Counted from the stretch's first letter, positions 36,756-46,231 are shown. The stretch is DNA of 64,000 nt from Thiobacillus denitrificans ATCC 25259 (GCF_000012745.1 NC_007404.1:186001-250000); one strand, 5' to 3'. Made by a program: numbers and translations. Notes: generated by a model not told the origin, from the sequence alone.

Positions 36756-37252
36756 AGCGCCTGGCTACGGTATTGATCGCGCTCGGCCTGGGTGGCTGCG
36801 GCGGCAGCGGCACCGAGGACCTGCAGGCGTTTGTCAACGAAACCGGCAGGGACATGCAGGGCAAGATCGAGCCCCTCCCCGAGGTAAAGGTCTACGAGCC
36901 GTTCACCTACAACGCCTTCGACCTGCCCGACCCGTTCAAGCCGAGGAAGCTGTCATCGAGCGGGGGCGGCGGCGCCATGCAGCCCGACCTCACGCGCCCG
37001 CGGGAGCCCCTGGAGACGTTTTCGCTCGAGACGCTGAAGATGGTCGGCGTGGTCTCCAAGAAAGGCGCGGTCCACGCGGTGATCAAAACCCCCGATAGCG
37101 CGGTTTACCACGTCACCAGAGGAAATTACGTGGGCCAGAATTTCGGCCTGATCACGCGCATCGGCGACAGCGAAATGACCTTGCGCGAGATCGTGCAGGA
37201 CAGCGCCGGGGATTGGTCCGAGCGCATCAGCACCCTGATATTGCAAGAATGA
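36752..37252 (+). CDS. pilP: Type IV pilus lipoprotein PilP
   Basis: A 166-residue lipoprotein with signal sequence and lipobox LGGC (Cys near residue 16). It connects PilN/PilO with the PilQ secretin. After a flexible segment (YEPFTYNAFDLPDPFKPR) comes the beta-sandwich domain with LETLKMVGVVSKKGAVHAVIK and YHVTRGNYVGQNFGLITRIGDSEMTLREIV. The start is set by the overlap with the pilO stop; a longer open frame upstream is a shadow. Confidence 0.95.
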   Translation: MKRLATVLIALGLGGCGGSGTEDLQAFVNETGRDMQGKIEPLPEVKVYEPFTYNAFDLPDPFKPRKLSSSGGGGAMQPDLTRPREPLETFSLETLKMVGVVSKKGAVHAVIKTPDSAVYHVTRGNYVGQNFGLITRIGDSEMTLREIVQDSAGDWSERISTLILQE

Positions 37253-37281
37253 TTTGTCGCATGAATTCCAAAGAGGCTGAC

Positions 37282-39519
37282 ATGAACGCACTGCCGAAAA
37301 TTGCCCGGAAAATGGCCCATCGCCTGATCGCGGTCTTCCTATTCACCGGCCTGGCCATGGGCCCCGCGGCGCAGGCCGCCGACGCGCCGCCCACCGCCAA
37401 CGCGGTGCAAAGCGTCGAAACGACGACCTTGCCCGGCGGCAAGGTGGTGGTCCGTGTCAACCTCAAGAAGCCGCTCGCCGCGACACCGGCCGGCTTTACG
37501 GTCGGCAATCCGCCGCGGATCGCACTCGATCTGCCCGATACCGGCAACGCGATGGGGCGCAACACGGTCGACGCCAATCTCGGCCCCTTGTCGAACGTGA
37601 ACGTCGTGCAGGCGGGGACGCGCACCCGGCTTGTGCTGAACCTGAACAAGTCCGTCGAATATGACGCGCGGATCGAAGGCAATAGCCTGCTCGTCGCGCT
37701 GGGCGACGTCGGTGCGGGCGCCACGCCCGTGAATGCGAGCCCGCGATTTGCCGAGGCCGCACCTGGCGAGTCGCGTCACACGATCCGCGACGTCGACTTC
37801 CGCCGCGGCGCGGCCGGCGAAGCGCGCATCGTGACGACGCTGTCGGACGCACAGGCGGGCATCAACATCCGCCAGCAGGCCAACGGCGTCACCGTCGACT
37901 TCATCGGAACCGAATTGCCGAAAGCCTTGCAGCGTCGTCTCGACGTCGCCGACTTCGGTACGCCGGTGAAAGTGATCGAGACCTATTCGTTGGGCGACAA
38001 CACGCGGATGGTGATCCAGCCGCAGGGCGGCTGGGAATACTCGGCCTATCAGACCGATAACAGCTTCATCGTCGAGGTCAAGGCGAGCGACGACGCGCAG
38101 AAGAAAACCGCCGACGGGAAGGTGAAATATAGCGGCGAGAAACTGTCGCTTAACTTCCAGAATGTCGAAGTGCGCTCGGTGCTGCAGGTGATCGCCGACT
38201 TCACCGGCCTCAACATCGTCGCGAGCGATACGGTCACCGGCAACCTCACGCTGCGACTCAAAGACGTCCCGTGGGACCAGGCGCTCGACCTGATCATGCA
38301 GACCAAGGGTCTCGACAAGCGCCAGAACGGCAACGTCATCTGGATCGCGCCGCGCGATGAGTTGCTGGCCAAGGAAAAGCTCGAATTCGAAGCCAAGAAA
38401 CAGGTGGCCGACCTCGAGCCCCTGGTCACCGACTACATCCAGCTCAACTATCTCCGCGCTGACGAGGCGCAGACGATGTTGTACGGCTTCGCCTCGGGTG
38501 CGTTCCTGAACTCCGCGGGCAACAACGCGGTGAACTGCTCCACGCAGGCCCAGGGCCTCGGCGGCGCGGCGGTCGCGCAGGCCATGCAAAAAGGTGAAGG
38601 CGACACCGATCAGAAGGTGCTAACGAAGCGCGGGCGTGCGACCTACGAACTGAAGACCAATACGCTCATCATCACCGACACCGCGAGCAAGATCGCCGAA
38701 GTGCGTGGCCTGCTCGCGCGACTCGATGTGCCCGCGCGTCAGGTCATGATCGAAGCGCGTGTCGTCATCGCCGATAGCCTTTGGAGCCGCGAGCTCGGAG
38801 TCCGCCTCGGCACCCGTCTGTTCAAGGCAACCGGACGCGACAATATCGGCGTCGGCGGGACCCTGAACGAATCCGCGTCGATCGCAGCCGGTGGAACGCC
38901 GACCGTCACGCCGCAGGTGGAGTTGGGCACCGTGGGAGCCGCCGCCGGACAGATCGCGATGTCCCTGCTCAATGCCAGCAACGGAAACCTGCTCAGCCTG
39001 GAGTTGTCGGCGCTCGAAGCGGACAATCGCGGCAAGATTCTCTCCAACCCGCGCGTGATGACGTCCAACCAGAAGCCCGCCGTGATCCTGAACGGTACGC
39101 AAATTCCGTTCATCACACCGGGTACTGCGAACAGCCCCGCGACCGTGACGTTCAAGGACGCATTCCTGTGTCTGCTCGTCGACCCTCAGATACTGAACAA
39201 CGATGCGCTGATCATGACGATCGAAGTGCAAAAGGATGCGATCGATACCGCCAATGCGGCCGTGGGGGCCGACATCATCGCCCCGGCGATCGCCACGCGC
39301 CGGATCAAGACGCAGGTTCGCGTGAACAACGGCGAGACGCTGGTCCTCGGTGGCATATTCGACCAGACCGAGTTCAACAACGTCGACAAGGTGCCCTTCC
39401 TCGGCGACGTGCCCGGGCTCGGCAACCTGTTCAAACGGACCAACAAGCAGGACCAGAAGACCGAGATGATCGTGTTCATCACGCCACGCATTCTCGACGA
39501 GCGGCTGTCCCTGCGCTGA
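37282..39519 (+). CDS. pilQ: Type IV pilus secretin PilQ
   Basis: Outer-membrane channel for the pilus fibre. I choose ATG 37282 (745 residues) because agagg lies 6 bases before it and a signal peptide follows (RLIAVFLFTGLAMGPAAQAAD); in-frame starts upstream extend without support. Domains are AMIN repeats (about residues 45-130 and 165-270), an STN/N0 domain (SLNFQNVEVRSVLQVIADFTGLNIV), an N1 domain, and the secretin core with VMIEARVVIADSLWSRELGVRLG and VPFLGDVPGLGNLFKR. A terminator follows. Confidence 0.97.
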   Translation: MNALPKIARKMAHRLIAVFLFTGLAMGPAAQAADAPPTANAVQSVETTTLPGGKVVVRVNLKKPLAATPAGFTVGNPPRIALDLPDTGNAMGRNTVDANLGPLSNVNVVQAGTRTRLVLNLNKSVEYDARIEGNSLLVALGDVGAGATPVNASPRFAEAAPGESRHTIRDVDFRRGAAGEARIVTTLSDAQAGINIRQQANGVTVDFIGTELPKALQRRLDVADFGTPVKVIETYSLGDNTRMVIQPQGGWEYSAYQTDNSFIVEVKASDDAQKKTADGKVKYSGEKLSLNFQNVEVRSVLQVIADFTGLNIVASDTVTGNLTLRLKDVPWDQALDLIMQTKGLDKRQNGNVIWIAPRDELLAKEKLEFEAKKQVADLEPLVTDYIQLNYLRADEAQTMLYGFASGAFLNSAGNNAVNCSTQAQGLGGAAVAQAMQKGEGDTDQKVLTKRGRATYELKTNTLIITDTASKIAEVRGLLARLDVPARQVMIEARVVIADSLWSRELGVRLGTRLFKATGRDNIGVGGTLNESASIAAGGTPTVTPQVELGTVGAAAGQIAMSLLNASNGNLLSLELSALEADNRGKILSNPRVMTSNQKPAVILNGTQIPFITPGTANSPATVTFKDAFLCLLVDPQILNNDALIMTIEVQKDAIDTANAAVGADIIAPAIATRRIKTQVRVNNGETLVLGGIFDQTEFNNVDKVPFLGDVPGLGNLFKRTNKQDQKTEMIVFITPRILDERLSLR

Positions 39520-39534
39520 GCGGGATGCAGGAAC

Positions 39535-39563
39535 AAAAAACGCGGGCTTGCCCGCGTTTTTTG
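39535..39563 (+). terminator. Terminator after pilQ
   Basis: aaaaaacgcgggcttgcccgcgttttttg: a perfect 6-bp GC stem (cgcggg/cccgcg) with flanking A and T runs. It lies between pilQ and aroK, so aroK probably has its own start or receives read-through. Confidence 0.93.
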
Positions 39564-39624
39564 TTGTCGTTCAGTCCGACCACGCGCGCGCACCGCCGTC
39601 TCCAACCTCAATTAGAATGGCGCC

Positions 39625-40176
39625 ATGAGCAAGCGCGACAATCTTTACCTCGTGGGCCTGATGGGCGCCGGCAAGACGACGGTCGGGCGCCTGCTCGCGA
39701 AGCACTACGGCTGCACGTTCTACGATTCCGACCACGAGATCGAAGCGCGCACGGGCGTGAAGATTCCCGTCATATTCGAGATCGAGGGCGAGGCCGGCTT
39801 CCGCAGGCGCGAGGAAGCGGTCATCGCTGAACTCACGACGCTTTCCGGAATCGTCCTCGCGACTGGCGGCGGCGCCGTCCTGTCGCCTGCCAACCGCGAA
39901 CACCTGCGCACCAACGGCCTGGTGATCTACCTGCGCGGATCGCCCGAACAGCTGTGCGAGCGGACTCGGAACGATCGCAATCGGCCGCTGCTGCAAACCG
40001 GGAACCCGCTCGCCAAGCTGCGCGAGCTGTATCAGCAGCGCGATCCGATCTATCGCGAGCTCGCCGACGTGACGGTCGACACTGCGCGTCAAAGCGTCGC
40101 CGGAATGACGCGCGTGCTTTACGGCAAGCTCGACCTGCTCAAAGGGGAGGCGACGTCGTTCGACCCGGCGGGCTGA
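39625..40176 (+). CDS. aroK: Shikimate kinase
   Basis: Phosphorylates shikimate. The protein has 183 residues. The P-loop is [18 protein letters not shown] near residue 12, the shikimate-binding site [11 protein letters not shown], then [16 protein letters not shown] and the lid region [14 protein letters not shown]. Its place after pilQ is standard, but the usual next gene aroB is not present; a VanZ-like gene follows. The 175-base gap 40177-40351 is GC-rich and shows no gene or clear regulatory element. Confidence 0.96.
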   Translation: MSKRDNLYLVGLMGAGKTTVGRLLAKHYGCTFYDSDHEIEARTGVKIPVIFEIEGEAGFRRREEAVIAELTTLSGIVLATGGGAVLSPANREHLRTNGLVIYLRGSPEQLCERTRNDRNRPLLQTGNPLAKLRELYQQRDPIYRELADVTVDTARQSVAGMTRVLYGKLDLLKGEATSFDPAG

Positions 40177-40351
40177 GGCGGGGCGCCGGCCCGGCCTGGC
40201 TGTCGGCGGGCGGCTCGCAAGCTGCCCAGCGGCCTGCGCATCGCTTCGTCTACACGCACGGCGCAGCACGTATCCCGCGACGGAACCCCGCCGCCCGCGC
40301 GCGAAGGAACTTCGGGAACCCACCCCACGCTGGCAGGAGCGCTTTCCGGCC

Positions 40352-42673
40352 ATGACCGGCGTAGCCGAAGGCACTCGCGTACGCCTGCCTCTGCTGCTTC
40401 TGGCGCTCGCCTATACGCTTTTCGTCGTCTACGGGAGTCTCGTCCCGCTCGAATTCCGGCCGCTGTCGTGGGACACGGCGGTGGCCCGGTTCGGCGCCAT
40501 GCCCTTCCTCAAGCTGGGCATCGGCTCGCGCGCCGACTGGATGGCGAACCTCCTGCTGTTCATTCCCCTGACCTTCGTCTGGATGGGCGTGCTGTCACCA
40601 TCCGGCACCCTGCTCGGGCGGCTGGCTGCGACGCTCGTGCTGATTCCGCTCGCGACGGCTTTGAGTCTTGGCATCGAATTCGTCCAGCTGTTTTTCCCCC
40701 AGCGTACGGTGTCGCAGAACGACGTCTTCGCCGAGACACTGGGCGGCGTGCTGGGCGTCGCGCTGTGGTGGGTCGCCGGCGCGCGGTTCTCGGCATGGCT
40801 GCAAGGCTGGCGAGCGCAGCATTCCCGGGCCGCGCTGGCAGAGCGGATTGCCTGGACCTATTTCGCCGGCGTGCTGGTTTACAACGTGCTGCCGCTCGAC
40901 CTGACGATCAGTGCGGTCGAGATCTTTCACAAATGGCAGGATGGTCGGGTCAATCTCATTCCCTTTGCGCGCCTGCCGGCCGACCCGTTCTACGCGGTCT
41001 ACGAAATCGCGACCGACGCCTTGCTCTGGGTCCCGCTTGCACTGCTGTGGCGGCTCGACGGAAAGCGCGGGCCCTGGCGCGCCTGGGGCATGACGCTCGT
41101 GACCGCGGCCACGCTCGAAGTGTTGCAGCTCTTCGTCTTTTCGCGCGTCAGCGACATCACCGATCTCTTCACCGCGGCAGCCGGCGCGGCCCTGGGCACG
41201 GGGATCGGAAGCCGCGTGCGCGGCCGCGGCGCGCACGCGGAGGGCTTGACGCGCGACCGGGGCACGTCATGGGCAATGCGGCGGTGGGCGCCTTTCGTGT
41301 TGACCGCACTGTGGATGGCCGCGCTCGCCCTCGTGTTCTGGTTCCCGTTCGACTTCCGGACCGACGGCGCGTTTGTCCGCACCCGCCTCGACTTCGTCCT
41401 GCGCGTGCCCTTCGAGGTCTATTACTTCGGCACCGAGTACCGCGCGATCACCGAGGTCTTGCGCAAGACGCTGTTCTTCGCCCCGCTGGGCGCATTGCTC
41501 GCGTGGGGCGTCGCAGTCCAGCCGTGGCGCCTGCGCGCACCCTTGTTCGTGCTCGCACTGCTGCTTCTGGCCGCCGTGCCGGCAGTCATCGAATTCGGGC
41601 AGGTGATGCTGCCGCACAAGATTGCCGATACGACGGACTGGTTCCTCGCGTGGGCCGGTGGTCTGGCCGGTTACGCGCTGGCCCGCCGGTTTGCCCGCGC
41701 GCCGCGCGTCGTGGCCGCGCCGCATGTCTCGCGGGGCGAGGAAGCGCACACGAATCCGGCGAGCCAGCCGGTCGGCTGGCATTTCGTGTTCTCGACCGCC
41801 GGCCTCGCACTGCTCCTGTGGCTACTCGGCCAGGCCGCCTTCGTGCCGTACAACGTGCGCGAGCTGTTGCAACACGATAGCCCGGTACTCTCGGCGCTGC
41901 TTCTCGCGGTCGCCTGCTACTGGCTCGCGGTCTGGCCCCTGTGGCTCGCACGCCGCCGCGTCTCGGCGCTTGCGCGTCTGCTTCAGTTGCCGTTCGGCTT
42001 GTTCGTCTACGGGCTCGTCGCCTTTCTGCTGCTGCGCTTCGCCGTTCCGGAGGAGAGCCTGCACGATCTGGTCGGAAGCCCGATTCTCGGGTGGGGCCAG
42101 TGGGAAACCGGCGTCCGATGGATTGCGCTCGCAAGCGTGCCCGGTGCCATGCTGTATCTCGCCGCGCAGAGCATTCGGCGCTGGCGGGGGCGGACGCTCG
42201 GCGCAATCCATTTCTGCGCCGTGCTCCCGGTGCTGGCCATCGCCTACTGGGCTGTCGTTCACCGTGCCGCCACCGACAACCTCGTCGAACTCATCGCCAC
42301 GCCGCGGCCACTCGCTTTCGCCGCACTTTGCGGCGCGCTCTGGCTGCTGTTTTTCGCGGCCGCGTCGGTCGCATCGCCGCAGTCCGCGTCCATGCGCTTC
42401 GGCAGGCCCATCGTGGTGGCGCTTTCGCTGCCGCTCGCCGCGTTACTGGTCCATTTCGGTCTCGCCGACGAGATCGACAAGTATGGTCAACGGTTCTCTG
42501 CGCTGCAGTTCCTGTTAAGCGCGGACCGTCAAAATTACGCGGCGCCGGCCTACATCTGGTTGCGCTATGCGGGCGTGCATGTGCTTGTCATCGCCGGGCT
42601 TGCGTTCATACAATGGCCGCACTTCAGAACCGCCCGACGAACTCACGCCCAAGGCTCCGATGTCCCTTATTGA
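40352..42673 (+). CDS. VanZ-like membrane protein with three VanZ-type units
   Basis: A 773-residue integral membrane protein with about 18 hydrophobic segments. Three units resemble VanZ, each with a hydrophobic N-L-L/T-D-A-L-L-x-x-P-L part followed by a conserved E-x-x-Q...D line. They end at IEFVQLFFPQRTVSQNDVF (about residue 108), LEVLQLFVFSRVSDITDLF (about 255) and IEFGQVMLPHKIADTTDWF (about 413). After residue 480 a further set of about eight membrane helices shows no unit I recognise. VanZ proteins are linked to glycopeptide tolerance in some bacteria, but the family is broad and the role here is unknown. The stop overlaps the DHH gene by 14 bases. Confidence 0.78.
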   Translation: MTGVAEGTRVRLPLLLLALAYTLFVVYGSLVPLEFRPLSWDTAVARFGAMPFLKLGIGSRADWMANLLLFIPLTFVWMGVLSPSGTLLGRLAATLVLIPLATALSLGIEFVQLFFPQRTVSQNDVFAETLGGVLGVALWWVAGARFSAWLQGWRAQHSRAALAERIAWTYFAGVLVYNVLPLDLTISAVEIFHKWQDGRVNLIPFARLPADPFYAVYEIATDALLWVPLALLWRLDGKRGPWRAWGMTLVTAATLEVLQLFVFSRVSDITDLFTAAAGAALGTGIGSRVRGRGAHAEGLTRDRGTSWAMRRWAPFVLTALWMAALALVFWFPFDFRTDGAFVRTRLDFVLRVPFEVYYFGTEYRAITEVLRKTLFFAPLGALLAWGVAVQPWRLRAPLFVLALLLLAAVPAVIEFGQVMLPHKIADTTDWFLAWAGGLAGYALARRFARAPRVVAAPHVSRGEEAHTNPASQPVGWHFVFSTAGLALLLWLLGQAAFVPYNVRELLQHDSPVLSALLLAVACYWLAVWPLWLARRRVSALARLLQLPFGLFVYGLVAFLLLRFAVPEESLHDLVGSPILGWGQWETGVRWIALASVPGAMLYLAAQSIRRWRGRTLGAIHFCAVLPVLAIAYWAVVHRAATDNLVELIATPRPLAFAALCGALWLLFFAAASVASPQSASMRFGRPIVVALSLPLAALLVHFGLADEIDKYGQRFSALQFLLSADRQNYAAPAYIWLRYAGVHVLVIAGLAFIQWPHFRTARRTHAQGSDVPY

Positions 42674-43619
42674 CGTTTTCAACGGCGATGCCGACGGCAT
42701 CTGCGCGCTTCACCAACTGCGCCTCGAGCAACCGGGCCAATCCGAGCTCGTGACCGGCCCCAAGCGCGATATCAGTCTGCTCAAGCGCGTGACCGCAGAC
42801 ACGGGCGACCAGATCACCGTGCTCGATATCGCGCTGTCGAAGAATCGCGAAGCGCTCGACCGGCTGCTCGCCGTCGGGGCCCGCGTGCGCTACTTCGACC
42901 ATCACCAGCCGGGTGACGACCTGCCTCGCCATCCCGGCTTCGAACCGCACATCGACACCGACGCCAACGTCTGCACGAGCCTCCTGGTCAATGCGTACTT
43001 GCACGGCCGACGCCTGCCCTGGGCGGTGGTGGCCGCGTTCGGCGACAACCTGGCGGACGCGGCACGGCAGGCAGCCGCGCCGCTCGGGCTGGGCGAGGCG
43101 CAGTTGCAAAGCCTGCAGTCGCTTGGTGAGTGCCTCAATTACAACGGTTACGGCGAGACGCTCGACGACCTCTTTTTCGACCCCGCCGACCTCTACCGCC
43201 AGCTGCGGCCCTTCGACGACCCTTTGGCCTTCGTCGCCGAATCGACCGCCTACCGGACGCTGAGGACGGGCTTCGACAGCGACATGGCGCAGGCGCGCGC
43301 GGTGGGCGCCGCCGAGGACCGCGCGGCGGGGCGCATCTTCATGCTGCCGGCCGAGAAATGGGCACGACGCATTTCCGGCGTCTTCGGCAACGCGCTCGCC
43401 ACCGCGTCGCCCCGACAGGCCCACGCCGTGCTCACGGCCAAGCCAGGCGGCGGCTACGTCGTCAGCGTGCGCGCGCCGCTTGCGAACAAGACCGGCGCCG
43501 ACCAGTTGTGTAGCCAGTTCGAGACCGGCGGCGGGCGTAAAGGCGCGGCCGGCATCAACCACCTTCCCGAGTCGGAACTCGACCGATTCATTGCTGTTTT
43601 TTTCCAGATTTACAACTAG
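42660..43619 (+). CDS. DHH-family phosphoesterase
   Basis: A 319-residue predicted metal-dependent phosphoesterase. DHH motifs are VFNGDADGICAL near residue 6, TVLDIALSKN, YFDHHQPGDD near residue 80, and DTDANVCTSLLV. The C-terminal DHHA1-type substrate loop is GGGRKGAAGINHLP. Family members hydrolyse small phosphodiesters such as short oligonucleotides; the substrate here is unknown. ATG 42660 starts inside the VanZ-like gene, and the DHH domain begins immediately. Confidence 0.88.
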   Translation: MSLIDVFNGDADGICALHQLRLEQPGQSELVTGPKRDISLLKRVTADTGDQITVLDIALSKNREALDRLLAVGARVRYFDHHQPGDDLPRHPGFEPHIDTDANVCTSLLVNAYLHGRRLPWAVVAAFGDNLADAARQAAAPLGLGEAQLQSLQSLGECLNYNGYGETLDDLFFDPADLYRQLRPFDDPLAFVAESTAYRTLRTGFDSDMAQARAVGAAEDRAAGRIFMLPAEKWARRISGVFGNALATASPRQAHAVLTAKPGGGYVVSVRAPLANKTGADQLCSQFETGGGRKGAAGINHLPESELDRFIAVFFQIYN

Positions 43620-43675
43620 CTCGTGCGCCTCCTCCCCACGAGCGTGCGCCCTATTCCATCGGACCTTGGAGCAGC

Positions 43676-45310
43676 ATGGTGAATCAACTGATCGAGCCCT
43701 ACGGCGGCACCCTCGTCAATCTGATCGATCCGGAGAAGCGTGAAGCTCTCAAACACGAGGCGCTGAGCCTGCCGTCGCTCGACCTCGATTGGCAGCAGCA
43801 GTGCGAGCTCGAAATGCTGATGACCGGCGCCTATTCGCCGCTGACCGGTTTCATGACGCGCGCGCAATGCGCTCGCGTCGAGTCGGCGCAGCAGCTGGAC
43901 GACGGCAGCTTCTGGCCGTCTCCGATCACACTGACGAGCCGGGATCGCGCGCTCGCCGACCGTCGGCCGGGCGAGCGCCTCGCGTTGCGTGACGGCGAAG
44001 GCTACATGCTCGCGATCCTGACGCTCAGCGATGTGTGGAAAGACGGCGAGCGCTGGCATCTGGCGGGCGAAGTCGAGGGCGCGGCCTTGCCTCCACATCC
44101 CGACTTCGTCAGCCTGCGCGCGACGCCCGCCGAATTGCGCGCGCTATTCGTTCGCCGCGGCTGGCGCCGGATCATCGCCTGGCAGGCGCGCCAACCGATG
44201 CACCGTGCGCAATACGAGTTCTGTCTGAAGAGCGCGATCGAGAACGAGGCCAACCTGCTGCTGCATCCGCAGGTCGGCGGCGACATCACGGAGGCGCCAG
44301 CGTATTTCGGCCTGGTGCGCAGCTTTCTCGCGATCCGCGACCGCTTTCCGGCGGCGACCACGCAGCTCTCATTGTTGCCTGCGCCGCCACCCGAGGCGAG
44401 CGGGCGCGCACTGCTGTTGCGCGCGATCGTCGCGCGCAACTTCGGCTGCAGCCTGCTGATCGCGGGCGGCGAGCATCAACCCGACGGCGGCGATTGCCGG
44501 CGCGGCGAGGACCTCACGCAGAACCGGGTCGATCCCTCGGTCGCCGAACGCGCGGAAAAAATCGGCGTGCGGCTCATCGCCTACCCACGCATGGTCTACG
44601 TCGAGGATCGCGCCGAGCATCTTCCGGAAGCCGAAGCCCCGCAGGGCGCACGCTTGCTCACGCTTTCCGGCGAGGAATTCCAGCGCCGCATGCGCGCCGG
44701 CCTCAAGATCCCCGAGTGGTACAGCTTTCCCGAAGTGCTGGCCGAACTGCACCGGCAGACGCCGCCCCGCGAGCGCCAGGGGTTCACGGTGTTTTTCACC
44801 GGCCTGTCGGGCGCCGGGAAATCGACGCTCGCCCGCGCGCTGGCCGCGCGGCTCATGGAAATGGGCGGGCGCTGCGTGACCTTGCTCGACGGCGATATCG
44901 TGCGCCGGCATCTGTCGTCGGAGCTGGGCTTTTCGAAAGCGCACCGTGACGTCAACGTGCGCCGGATCGGTTTTGTCGCGAGCGAGATCACCAAGAACCG
45001 CGGTATCGCGATCTGTGCGCCCATCGCGCCTTACCGGCAGACGCGCCGTGACGTGCGGGCGATGATCGAGGCGGTCGGCGGCTTCGTCGAAATTCATGTC
45101 GCGACGCCGATCGAAACCTGCGAGTCGCGCGATCGCAAAGGTCTCTACGCCAAGGCGCGTGCCGGCCTGATCCCGGAATTCACAGGGGTGTCCGACCCCT
45201 ACGAGGTGCCCGAGACGCCCGAACTCGCGATCGATACGACGGGGCTTGCGATCGATGAAGCCGTGCAGCAGATCCTGCTCAAGCTCGAACACGAAGGCTA
45301 TCTGCGCTGA
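43676..45310 (+). CDS. Two-domain APS kinase with degenerate ATP-sulfurylase domain
   Basis: A 544-residue protein. Residues 1-about 365 are an ATP-sulfurylase fold (starts with the family's YSPLTGFM). The ATP-site motif that is normally HxxH reads MHRAQ (near residue 180), and the usual GRDHAGPG reads AGGEHQPDG (near residue 262). Residues about 370-544 are an APS kinase with Walker A FTGLSGAGKSTLARAL, DGDIVRRHLSSELGFS and RDVNVRRIGFVA intact. Published work on the Thiobacillus denitrificans homologue describes a two-domain hexameric APS kinase lacking sulfurylase activity, and the residues seen here fit that. It is often annotated as bifunctional, which is probably wrong in function. It makes PAPS from APS. 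Confidence 0.9.
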   Translation: MVNQLIEPYGGTLVNLIDPEKREALKHEALSLPSLDLDWQQQCELEMLMTGAYSPLTGFMTRAQCARVESAQQLDDGSFWPSPITLTSRDRALADRRPGERLALRDGEGYMLAILTLSDVWKDGERWHLAGEVEGAALPPHPDFVSLRATPAELRALFVRRGWRRIIAWQARQPMHRAQYEFCLKSAIENEANLLLHPQVGGDITEAPAYFGLVRSFLAIRDRFPAATTQLSLLPAPPPEASGRALLLRAIVARNFGCSLLIAGGEHQPDGGDCRRGEDLTQNRVDPSVAERAEKIGVRLIAYPRMVYVEDRAEHLPEAEAPQGARLLTLSGEEFQRRMRAGLKIPEWYSFPEVLAELHRQTPPRERQGFTVFFTGLSGAGKSTLARALAARLMEMGGRCVTLLDGDIVRRHLSSELGFSKAHRDVNVRRIGFVASEITKNRGIAICAPIAPYRQTRRDVRAMIEAVGGFVEIHVATPIETCESRDRKGLYAKARAGLIPEFTGVSDPYEVPETPELAIDTTGLAIDEAVQQILLKLEHEGYLR

Positions 45311-45333
45311 ATCGGCGCGAGACGACCCGGTGA

Positions 45334-45370
45334 AAAGAAGACGGCGACCCGCGGGTCGCCGTCTTCTTTC
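45334..45370. terminator. Bidirectional terminator between the APS kinase and PEP-CTERM genes
   Basis: aagaagacggcgaccc and gggtcgccgtcttctt form a near-perfect 16-base inverted repeat with a very short loop, A-rich on one side and T-rich on the other. It serves both convergent genes. Confidence 0.93.
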
Positions 45371-45386
45371 TGGGCCAGCGTGAGAC

Positions 45387-46133
45387 TTAGACGCGGGTCT
45401 TGCGGCGGCGTGCGGCGGCGAGTCCGGCCATGCCGATGCCGAGCAGCGCGAGCGAAGCGGGCTCGGGCACGCCAGGCAGGCTGCCCTGCTCGAGCAGCGC
45501 GTAGTGGATCGTCCCGCCGGCGTTCAGCACCTCGCCGAAGCCGTCGCCCCAGAACTGCACTTTCGTGAAGTTGCCCGAGTCGTCGAAGGCGGCGACGAAG
45601 ACACCGGCGCCGCCGTTGGTCAGGTAGCCGTCCCCGAGGGTGGTCGAATGACCGACGAGAATAGGCGCGCCGTCGTCGAACGAAATGTAAAGATCGGACG
45701 GCTGGCAGCAGGTCGACCAGTCACCGACTTCGAAGCCGATCGCGTTGACCGCGGTGTCGAAAGTCAGCGTCATGCCGCTGCCGATCGCGCCGATGCCCGG
45801 CCCGGAGCCGGCTGGGTCGATGCTGACCATATGGCCGCTGGTCTGCCGGCTCGGACTCGAGTTATAGAGCGTGTAGACCGACGAGAACATGGAGCTACCG
45901 TCGTTCATGCTCACGACATAGTCACCCTGATCCGAGGACGTCCCGCTCAAGGCGCTCGACCAGACGTCGTGGGTGGCAGTGCCGCCCGCGGCGGCAACCG
46001 TGCTGTTGAAGTTCGCAAGGCCGCCGTCGAAGTCGTCGTAGACGGTCACGATCGTCGCATTGGCGAGACTCGCGGCCACCGACGACGCGGCAAACAGGGC
46101 GATCGGGGCGAAGCGCTTGAAGCTTGGTTTCAT
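45387..46133 (-). CDS. PEP-CTERM sorting-signal protein
   Basis: A 248-residue exported protein. The signal peptide is residues 1-about 26 (cleavage near ASLANA), and the beta-rich mature part is low in charge. The C-terminal tail is VPEPAS, then LALLGIGMAGLAA, then RRRKTRV, the exosortase signal. One Cys pair (STCCQPS) lies near residue 135. It is unlike the first PEP-CTERM protein in sequence apart from the sorting tail, yet it carries the same sigma-54 element and 17-bp box upstream at the same spacing, so the two are probably co-regulated. Confidence 0.92.
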   Translation of the reverse strand: MKPSFKRFAPIALFAASSVAASLANATIVTVYDDFDGGLANFNSTVAAAGGTATHDVWSSALSGTSSDQGDYVVSMNDGSSMFSSVYTLYNSSPSRQTSGHMVSIDPAGSGPGIGAIGSGMTLTFDTAVNAIGFEVGDWSTCCQPSDLYISFDDGAPILVGHSTTLGDGYLTNGGAGVFVAAFDDSGNFTKVQFWGDGFGEVLNAGGTIHYALLEQGSLPGVPEPASLALLGIGMAGLAAARRRKTRV

Positions 46134-46215
46134 TATGGCCTCCTTGAACGATGGGAAAGACGGGCAACTCAGGCGGGGCTCATGGAGCGCACGACCCCTT
46201 GCACATCTGGCTCAA

Positions 46216-46231
46216 AGCATCACGCGTGCCA
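46216..46231 (-). promoter_or_regulatory. Sigma-54 promoter of the PEP-CTERM gene at 45387-46133
   Basis: The minus strand reads tggcacgcgtgatgct, with GG/GC spacing correct and one mismatch to the -12 block. The predicted transcript start is about 46205, leaving a leader of about 72 bases, nearly equal to that of the other PEP-CTERM gene. Confidence 0.8.
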
